Source: Candidatus Adlerbacteria bacterium
GTDB taxonomy: Bacteria > Patescibacteriota > Minisyncoccia > Phycocordibacterales > SBAW01
DNA: 47,887 nucleotides
Assembly (NCBI GenBank): GCA_903824155.1
Contig: CAIJVL010000035.1
Span: 1 to 47,887, forward strand
Reading direction: 5' to 3'
Positions 42,982 to 47,887 of this stretch are shown here, piece by piece. The position numbers were made by a program, and so were the translations under genes. Within the stretch, counting starts at the first letter, position 1. Each line of letters opens with the position of its first letter. Under the pieces are notes generated by a model, which saw only the letters and a program-made list of their open reading frames with translations, made no database searches and was not told the origin of the DNA.

Positions 42982-44250
42982 ATGTTTGACCTTAAAGTAA
43001 TGAACTCAGTGCTCGGCGAGCTCGAAGAGGAGCGCGGCATACCGCGCGAGAAAGTAATCGAGGCTATCGAAGCCGCTCTTGCAACCGCCTATAAAAAAGA
43101 ATACGCAAAGCGCGGGCAGATTATCCGCGCACATATCGACCTTGGAACCGGCACGACCGAATTTCAGCAGGTTAAAGAAGTTGTTGATGAAAGCTCCGTG
43201 CGCTTTGTCGAAGAGGGCGAAGAGGAAGCCGAAGAGGTACACACGCCGTTTAATAAAAAGTACGTTGCCCCCGAGCCGGTTGACCCCAACGCTCCGGTAG
43301 AACTTCCGCGCTTTAACTCCGAGCAGCACATCCTCTTGGCCGATGCCAAGCTTATCAAGCGCGACGCTAAAGTCGGCGACGAGCTTATCTTCCCTCTTGA
43401 AATGAAGGATGACTACGGCCGCATTGCAGCCCAGACTGCCAAGCAAGTAATTATCCAAAAGATCCGCGAAGCGGAGAAGGTCTCGGTCGTTGCCGAGTTT
43501 GGCAAGCATCAGGGCGAAATCGTCTCGGGCACCGTGCAGCGCATGGAGCGCGGCAATATCTACATCGACCTTGGCCGTGCAACCGGCATCTTGCCGTACG
43601 ATGAGCAGATTCCCGGCGAGCGCTATCGCCAAGGTGAGCGCATCCGCGCGTTGCTGTACCAAGTAGAGGAGTCTCCGCGCGGCATTTACCTGCGTCTTTC
43701 TCGCGCCAACCCGCAATTCCTTGTAAAGCTTTTTGCAATGGAAGCGCCCGAAGTTGCCAACGGCACCGTGGTATTTAAAGAAGTTGCCCGCGAGGCCGGC
43801 AGCCGCTCGAAGGTTGCCGTTGCATCGACCGATGCGCACGTCGACCCTGTCGGCTCGCTCGTTGGCCAGCGCGGCGTCCGTGTATCGACCGTAACGAGCG
43901 AGCTCGGCGGCGAGAAGATAGACATCATCGAGTGGAATGAAAATACTAAGAGCTTTATCGAAGAAGCTCTCTCGCCTGCGCGCATCACTTCGGTAGAGTT
44001 GGACGAGGCTGAGCACAAGGCAACTATTAAAGTTGCCGAGGACCAGCAGTCTCTGGCCATTGGCCGCGGCGGACAAAATGTACGCCTTGCAGCAAAATTG
44101 ACCGGCTGGCGCCTCGATATCCAGTCGACCGCAGGCCCGAAAATTGCCGAAGCAACCGAAGACGGCGAAGTAAAAGTGGAGGCGGTAGAAGAGGTCAAAG
44201 AGTTGATAGAGGAAGCCGAAGCTTCTCCCGAAACTCCCGCAGCTGAGTAA
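42982..44250 (+). CDS. nusA: Transcription termination/antitermination factor NusA
   Basis: Binds RNA polymerase and RNA to modulate pausing, termination and antitermination. 422 residues: the N-terminal polymerase-binding domain (LGELEEERGIPREKVIEAIE), here with an acidic insertion of about 40 residues (EEGEEEAEEVHTPFNKKYVA); the S1 domain (GEIVSGTVQRMERGNIYIDL); and two KH domains (DPVGSLVGQRGVRVSTVTSE; DQQSLAIGRGGQNVRLAAKL). An acidic tail follows. The usual partners rimP and infB are not adjacent. Confidence 0.96.
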   Translation: MFDLKVMNSVLGELEEERGIPREKVIEAIEAALATAYKKEYAKRGQIIRAHIDLGTGTTEFQQVKEVVDESSVRFVEEGEEEAEEVHTPFNKKYVAPEPVDPNAPVELPRFNSEQHILLADAKLIKRDAKVGDELIFPLEMKDDYGRIAAQTAKQVIIQKIREAEKVSVVAEFGKHQGEIVSGTVQRMERGNIYIDLGRATGILPYDEQIPGERYRQGERIRALLYQVEESPRGIYLRLSRANPQFLVKLFAMEAPEVANGTVVFKEVAREAGSRSKVAVASTDAHVDPVGSLVGQRGVRVSTVTSELGGEKIDIIEWNENTKSFIEEALSPARITSVELDEAEHKATIKVAEDQQSLAIGRGGQNVRLAAKLTGWRLDIQSTAGPKIAEATEDGEVKVEAVEEVKELIEEAEASPETPAAE

Positions 44251-44270
44251 AAAATAATTAAAAGAGAGAA

Positions 44271-44300
44271 CCCCGAGCCCTTGTGACTCGGGTTTTTTGA
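44271..44300 (+). terminator. Terminator of nusA
   Basis: An AACCCGAG-type stem (CCCGAG / CTCGGG with flanking A and T) followed by TTTTTTGAT. Confidence 0.85.
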
Positions 44301-44341
44301 TATATAGTTGAGTAGTTACTTAACCAATCTAATTTTCATAT

Positions 44342-44878
44342 ATGAACCTCTGGCACGACGTACCCTTGGGCGACAACGCTCCTAACGAAATAAACGTAAT
44401 TATTGAGATTCCTAAAGGCTCGAACAATAAATACGAGATCGACAAAGAAACGGGTTTGATAAAGCTCGACCGCGCCAACTACTCTTCAGCTTCATTCCCC
44501 TACGACTACGGCTTTGCGCCGCAGACGCTTTGGGACGATGGCGACGCGCTTGATGTAATCGTACTGACCACGTACCCGCTGCAAACCGGCATCCTTGTTG
44601 CCGTGCGCCCCGTTGCCGTGATGGAGATGATCGACTCGGGCGAATCTGATTTTAAAGTTATTGCCGTGCCTGTTGAGGACCAGCGCTGGGAGGATGTACA
44701 GGACTTGGCGGACATCAACAAACACACTATTAAAGAGTTTCAGCACTTCCTTGAGACGTACAAAGCGCTTAAAGGTAAGCCTGCTCCGGTTGAAATAAAT
44801 GCCGTTAAAGGCAAAGCCGATGCAATAGAGGCGGTTAAGAAGTCGGTTGAGATGTATAAACAAAAATTCGCGAAATAA
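44342..44878 (+). CDS. ppa: Inorganic pyrophosphatase, family I
   Basis: Hydrolyses pyrophosphate and so drives biosynthetic reactions. 178 residues: NEINVIIEIPKGSNNKYEID, the metal-binding YDYGFAPQTLWDDGDALDVI and the VPVEDQRWEDVQDLADINKH block. All expected Asp, Glu, Lys and Tyr residues are seen. TTGAGT (44308-44313), 16 bases, TAATTT (44330-44335), then six bases to the ATG, so the message looks leaderless. Confidence 0.96.
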   Translation: MNLWHDVPLGDNAPNEINVIIEIPKGSNNKYEIDKETGLIKLDRANYSSASFPYDYGFAPQTLWDDGDALDVIVLTTYPLQTGILVAVRPVAVMEMIDSGESDFKVIAVPVEDQRWEDVQDLADINKHTIKEFQHFLETYKALKGKPAPVEINAVKGKADAIEAVKKSVEMYKQKFAK

Positions 44879-44902
44879 TCACGTGTGTGATATATTCGCT
44901 CA

Positions 44903-46000
44903 ATGAAATTTGAAGAATTGGCAAAGGCTTTTGCCCTTAAGGAGCTGCCCGAAAGCGAGGTTGAGATAACCGGCGACGTACCGGCAGAGATGGTCGCCGA
45001 GTATAAAGACGCGGCTTTAATGCACATCGCCGGCGAGCTGGATTTGCCCGGCTTCCGCAAGGGCCACGTGCCGCCGGACGTAGCCGCCAAAAAGATCGGC
45101 GAGCTGGCCGTGCTCGAAGAGTCCATCGAGCTTTTTGTTAAAGACTTTTACCCCGAGCTGGTAGAGGTCAAAAAGATAGAGGCCGTCGGCCGCCCCGACA
45201 TCCGCATCACCAAGCTGGCCCCCGGCAACCCGGTGAGCCTTGTTATCCGCGCTGCGGTGTACCCGGTAGTGAATTTGCCCAAGAATTGGAAAGATATCGA
45301 AAAAGACATCAAGCTTGAAGAAGCCCTCCCTGCAACCGACGAAGAAGTGCAGCAAACAATAGACTCTTTGCTTAAGGCACGCGCCGTGCCCCCAACGCTC
45401 ACCGAGGCCGAAGTGGCCGAAGGTAAAAAGGCCGAAGCAGTATTGCCCGAGCTGACCGACGAGTTTGCCAAGTCGCTTGGCGCCTTTACCTCGGTAGAAC
45501 ATTTGAAAGAAATGATTCGCAAAGGCATCGGCGAGGAAAAAGTACGCGCCCAAAAGGATGCGCGTCGCGCCAAGATAATTGAGTCTTTACTTAAAGACAC
45601 AACCGTTGCCGTACCGGCCGTGTTTGTCGAGAGCGAGCTGGATAAGATAATGTCGCAGATGCAGGAGGACGTTGCCCGCTTTGGCATGACGTTTGAGGAC
45701 TATCTTAAGCAGTCGAGCAAGACCGAAGAGGGCGTGCGCAACGATTTTAGAGAGCAAGCGGCCAAGCGCGCCAAGCTCCAGCTAACGCTTAACAAAATAG
45801 CTACTGACGAAAAGATAGAGGCCGACAAAGAAGAGGCCGATGCCGAGATGAAGCACGCGATAGAGCACTTCCCCGACGCCAACATGGCATTGCTGCGCAT
45901 CCATATCGAAACGGTGCTGAGGAATGAAAAAACCCTCCAACTATTGGAAGGCAACCCAAACCCCAAAAACGAGCCCACAACCCACGACCACCAGCACTAG
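44903..46000 (+). CDS. tig: Trigger factor, without PPIase domain
   Basis: A ribosome-bound chaperone that meets nascent chains at the tunnel exit. 365 residues against about 430 in E. coli. The ribosome-binding signature is LDLPGFRKGHVPPDVAAKKI. Sequence then goes from the N-domain (ending near KDIKLEEALPATDEEVQQTI) directly to the helical C-domain (HLKEMIRKGIGEEKVRAQKD; VFVESELDKIMSQMQEDVAR), with only about 35 residues where the FKBP domain would be. TATATT with TG extension ends six bases before the ATG, implying leaderless mRNA. Confidence 0.9.
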   Translation: MKFEELAKAFALKELPESEVEITGDVPAEMVAEYKDAALMHIAGELDLPGFRKGHVPPDVAAKKIGELAVLEESIELFVKDFYPELVEVKKIEAVGRPDIRITKLAPGNPVSLVIRAAVYPVVNLPKNWKDIEKDIKLEEALPATDEEVQQTIDSLLKARAVPPTLTEAEVAEGKKAEAVLPELTDEFAKSLGAFTSVEHLKEMIRKGIGEEKVRAQKDARRAKIIESLLKDTTVAVPAVFVESELDKIMSQMQEDVARFGMTFEDYLKQSSKTEEGVRNDFREQAAKRAKLQLTLNKIATDEKIEADKEEADAEMKHAIEHFPDANMALLRIHIETVLRNEKTLQLLEGNPNPKNEPTTHDHQH

Positions 46001-46025
46001 CTAAAAAGAGCCTTATTTGAGGTAT

Positions 46026-46065
46026 TTGACATATATATCTATATATGCTATACTTTATATAGATA
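46026..46065 (+). promoter_or_regulatory. Promoter and putative operator of the DksA-like gene
   Basis: TTGACA (46026-46031), 17-base spacer, TATACT (46049-46054), nearly consensus. A perfect inverted repeat, TATCTATATA (46036-46045) and TATATAGATA (46056-46065) with ten bases between, straddles the -10. This is the layout of a dimeric repressor site. Confidence 0.6.
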
Positions 46066-46081
46066 AAAACAGGGGGCGAAA

Positions 46082-46348
46082 ATGCATTCAAAAAAGTATT
46101 TGGCGCGGCAAAAGCGCCGCATCGAGGAGCGTATAAAGCGCTGTGAAAATGTCGTTAGAGGCCGTCGGCTAGACGCATCCTTAAAAGCTGAAAAAGTGCT
46201 GCCCTCTCAGAGGATGGCGCTCTCGCTTTTAAAAAGCGGCAAATACGGCATCTGCATTGCTTGCGGAGAATCTATTTCTCCCGAGCGGCTCGAGTTTGTG
46301 CCCGCTGCGCTGCGCTGCGTGCCTTGCCAGACAGATGCAGAAAAATAA
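46082..46348 (+). CDS. DksA/TraR-type zinc-finger protein
   Basis: Proteins of this family enter the RNA polymerase secondary channel and adjust transcription, often with ppGpp. 88 residues: a basic N-terminal helix (KKYLARQKRRIEERIKRCEN), then the C4 finger CIACGESISPERLEFVPAAL ... CVPC, with the usual spacing. It lacks the long coiled coil with tip aspartates of full-length DksA, so it is closer to TraR-sized proteins. Ribosome site GGGGGCG. It has its own strong, probably repressible, promoter. Confidence 0.85.
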   Translation: MHSKKYLARQKRRIEERIKRCENVVRGRRLDASLKAEKVLPSQRMALSLLKSGKYGICIACGESISPERLEFVPAALRCVPCQTDAEK

Positions 46349-46349
46349 T

Positions 46350-46380
46350 ACGCCGCCGCACCAAAAGTGCGGCGGTTCTT
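46350..46380. terminator. Terminator between the DksA-like gene and the 241-residue orphan
   Basis: CCGCCGCAC / GTGCGGCGG stem with loop CAAAA-type and T-rich TTCTTTCTTTT on the plus strand. Confidence 0.8.
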
Positions 46381-46384
46381 TCTT

Positions 46385-47110
46385 TTATTGCTTACTAAGA
46401 TTGTCCGTAAACAAATAGCCTCGATGTATAAATTGCGGGGTCGGTAGTTTGGGCTCTTTACCGCTTGCCTTTGCTGCCGCAAATTGTTCGAGCTGCTGTT
46501 TGTACGAGTCGAACCGGTCATATTCACTATCCGACATCTCTTCTTCACTAAAGGCTATGGAAGGAATGCGGACCGTTACAAAAACAATGTCTTTGGGACC
46601 AATTTCTCCTTTAACCGACCGTACATGTGTCCGGTCGAGTCCCGCAAACCTTTGTTCGGCATCATCCATTGCCTCAACATCGTGCAGTGCTTCTTGCTTA
46701 ACACCTACAACAGTCACGATTCCATTTACTTGTCCGTACCCTTCAAGGTATGCGTTGTTTAACCCGCTTACCCCCTGCTCTCCGCTCCATACCACTGCGT
46801 TTGAATACCTCTCACCTTCAGGAAAATCAATACTGTAAGACTCGTCGTTATTAAGTGCATCAATAATTCTTTCTGGATCTTCGCGGCGGACGATCAAAGG
46901 CTCGCCGCGCAGCGCGTCATACATTTTATTGATGTCAGTGTACTCGGTGGCATGAGTGCGAAAAAAATTGAGAGTTTCCTGACCTGTCTTTTCTATCAGC
47001 TCTTTTTTCTCTTGCTTGGGAAGTTCGTTAAGTTCCTTCGTTGTAAGTAGATTCTGAGTGAGCGGCTTTTTTTCTTGCTTTTGTGGTTGCCGAGGTGCTC
47101 CTTCTTGCAT
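46385..47110 (-). CDS. Orphan 241-residue soluble protein
   Basis: Polar N-terminus (MQEGAPRQPQKQEKKPLTQN), a helical section (ELNELPKQEKKELIEKTGQE), then an alpha/beta part with YSNAVVWSGEQGVSGLNNAY, GQVNGIVTVVGVKQEALHDV and DIVFVTVRIPSIAFSEEEMS. No signal or membrane segment. The layout suggests a cytosolic protein with a predicted beta-sheet core, but no motif is recognised. TATACT (47117-47122) ends six bases before the ATG, implying leaderless mRNA. Confidence 0.65.
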   Translation of the reverse strand: MQEGAPRQPQKQEKKPLTQNLLTTKELNELPKQEKKELIEKTGQETLNFFRTHATEYTDINKMYDALRGEPLIVRREDPERIIDALNNDESYSIDFPEGERYSNAVVWSGEQGVSGLNNAYLEGYGQVNGIVTVVGVKQEALHDVEAMDDAEQRFAGLDRTHVRSVKGEIGPKDIVFVTVRIPSIAFSEEEMSDSEYDRFDSYKQQLEQFAAAKASGKEPKLPTPQFIHRGYLFTDNLSKQ

Positions 47111-47146
47111 TTCGTAAGTATACTTCCTCTCACCAAAGGCTCACGC

Positions 47147-47174
47147 TTGAAATTACTCAAAAAAGTTGTAAAAT
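47147..47174 (+). promoter_or_regulatory. Leaderless promoter of clpP
   Basis: TTGAAA (47147-47152), 16-base spacer, TAAAAT (47169-47174), then six bases to the ATG at 47181 with no ribosome site. Confidence 0.7.
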
Positions 47175-47180
47175 GCTTGC

Positions 47181-47846
47181 ATGCCTACAAACAACAATAC
47201 CAACCAAAACAATTCAAACCTTACCAATAACGACATCCGTGCCCAGCTCGTGCCTATGGTTATAGAAAAATCGCCTTTTGGCGAGCGCGCCTTCGACATT
47301 TACTCACGCCTCTTAAAAGAGCGCATTATCTTCTTGACCGGCCCTATCGAGGACCACACGGCCAACCTGGTCATCGCGCAGCTCCTCTTTTTGGAGTCTG
47401 AGGACCCTAAAAAGGACATCCAGATATACATCAACTCCCCCGGCGGCTCGGTGAGTGCCGGTTTGGCGATGCTCGATACGATGAACCACATCAAGCCCGA
47501 CGTTTCGACCGTATGCGTGGGGCTAGCAGCGTCCGCCGCGGCGATTATCATGGCGGCAGGACAAAAGGGCAAGCGCTTTGCCTTACCTAACGCCGAGGTG
47601 ATGATCCACCAGCCGTGGGGCGGCGCACAGGGCCAGGCAACTGACATTGAAATTACCGCCAAGCACATCATTGCCACCCGTGACAGGCTTAACAAAATAT
47701 TGGCAAAGGCAACCGGCCAGAGCTTGGCCAAGATCGAAAAGGACGTCGAGCGCGACTACTTTATGTCGGCCGAGGAGGCCAAAAAGTACGGCCTCGTAGA
47801 CGAGGTCCTGACCCAAAAAGGCGTCACCACTACCCTTAAAAAGTAA
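47181..47846 (+). CDS. clpP: ATP-dependent Clp protease proteolytic subunit
   Basis: A serine protease forming a tetradecameric barrel that degrades proteins fed by ClpX or ClpA-type unfoldases. 221 residues with an Asn/Thr-rich N-terminal extension (MPTNNNTNQNNSNLTNNDIR), then LVPMVIEKSPFGERAFDIYS. Catalytic residues: Ser in VGLAASAAAIIMAAG, His in NAEVMIHQPWGG and Asp in VERDYFMSAEEAKKYGLVDE. Complete within the window. No clpX follows before the window end. Confidence 0.96.
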   Translation: MPTNNNTNQNNSNLTNNDIRAQLVPMVIEKSPFGERAFDIYSRLLKERIIFLTGPIEDHTANLVIAQLLFLESEDPKKDIQIYINSPGGSVSAGLAMLDTMNHIKPDVSTVCVGLAASAAAIIMAAGQKGKRFALPNAEVMIHQPWGGAQGQATDIEITAKHIIATRDRLNKILAKATGQSLAKIEKDVERDYFMSAEEAKKYGLVDEVLTQKGVTTTLKK

Positions 47847-47887
47847 TAAGCTGGAAAATGTTTTCCACCTAACCAGGACGGCTTATC

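Noticed and set aside
1..47887. tRNA, rRNA, insertion sequences, prophage genes
   Set aside because: Looked for in the intergenic regions; no tRNA-like acceptor/T-arm pattern, rRNA segment, transposase or integrase was seen.

Overview
The window looks like a chromosome segment from a Candidate Phyla Radiation bacterium (Patescibacteria, most likely a Parcubacteria-type lineage). The main reasons are: the spc cluster passes from rpsE to rplO with no room for rpmD (L30 is known to be missing across the CPR); the proteins are compact (short PGK, ComEC without its C-terminal domain, a trigger factor too short for an FKBP domain); many small orphan membrane proteins are present; TGA is used as a normal stop; and in-frame palindromic peptides such as LPAGRQG occur. 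I cannot assign a genus.

Layout. 1-0.5 kb: end of a probable rpmI, then rplT. 0.5-2.8 kb: a LOG/SLOG protein, a beta-CASP metallo-beta-lactamase RNase-like protein and, just upstream on the same strand, a candidate 128-nt structured RNA with its own promoter and terminator. 2.8-31 kb: almost entirely the translation superoperon on the minus strand, in the order rpsL-rpsG | fusA | tuf-rpsJ | rplC-rplD-rplW-rplB | rpsS-rplV-rpsC-rplP-rpmC-rpsQ-rplN-rplX-rplE | rpsN-rpsH-rplF-rplR-rpsE-rplO-secY-small TM protein-adk-map | ndk. At each bar the cluster is broken, usually by small accessory genes, and transcription restarts from a new promoter. The break between rplB and rpsS holds four tandem, mutually related orphan genes on the opposite strand, each with its own promoter and terminator. 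This is the most novel-looking system in the window. glmM and several orphan genes lie between fusA and rpsG.

31-47.9 kb: an M50 protease diverges from rpmB. Then come microproteins, a secreted HNH nuclease-like protein, a superoxide dismutase, ComEC, a diacylglycerol-kinase-type enzyme, RNase HI with a C-terminal hybrid-binding-like domain, RecJ, a HIT protein, pgk-tpiA, a degenerate PilB/GspE-like ATPase, nusA, ppa, trigger factor, a DksA/TraR zinc-finger protein, an orphan and clpP. Secreted nuclease, ComEC and RecJ together fit uptake and salvage of external DNA.

Expression signals. Intrinsic terminators follow most transcription units. Two start modes are visible: genes with AGGAGG-type ribosome sites (mostly the small orphans) and a large set in which a good -10 hexamer ends 6-7 nt before the ATG, implying leaderless mRNA (ndk, rpmB, dgkA, recJ, HIT, tpiA, ppa, tig, clpP and two orphans). 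Four ribosomal sub-operons instead have leaders with terminator-like hairpins between promoter and first gene. All calls come from reading the sequence; no database search was run.
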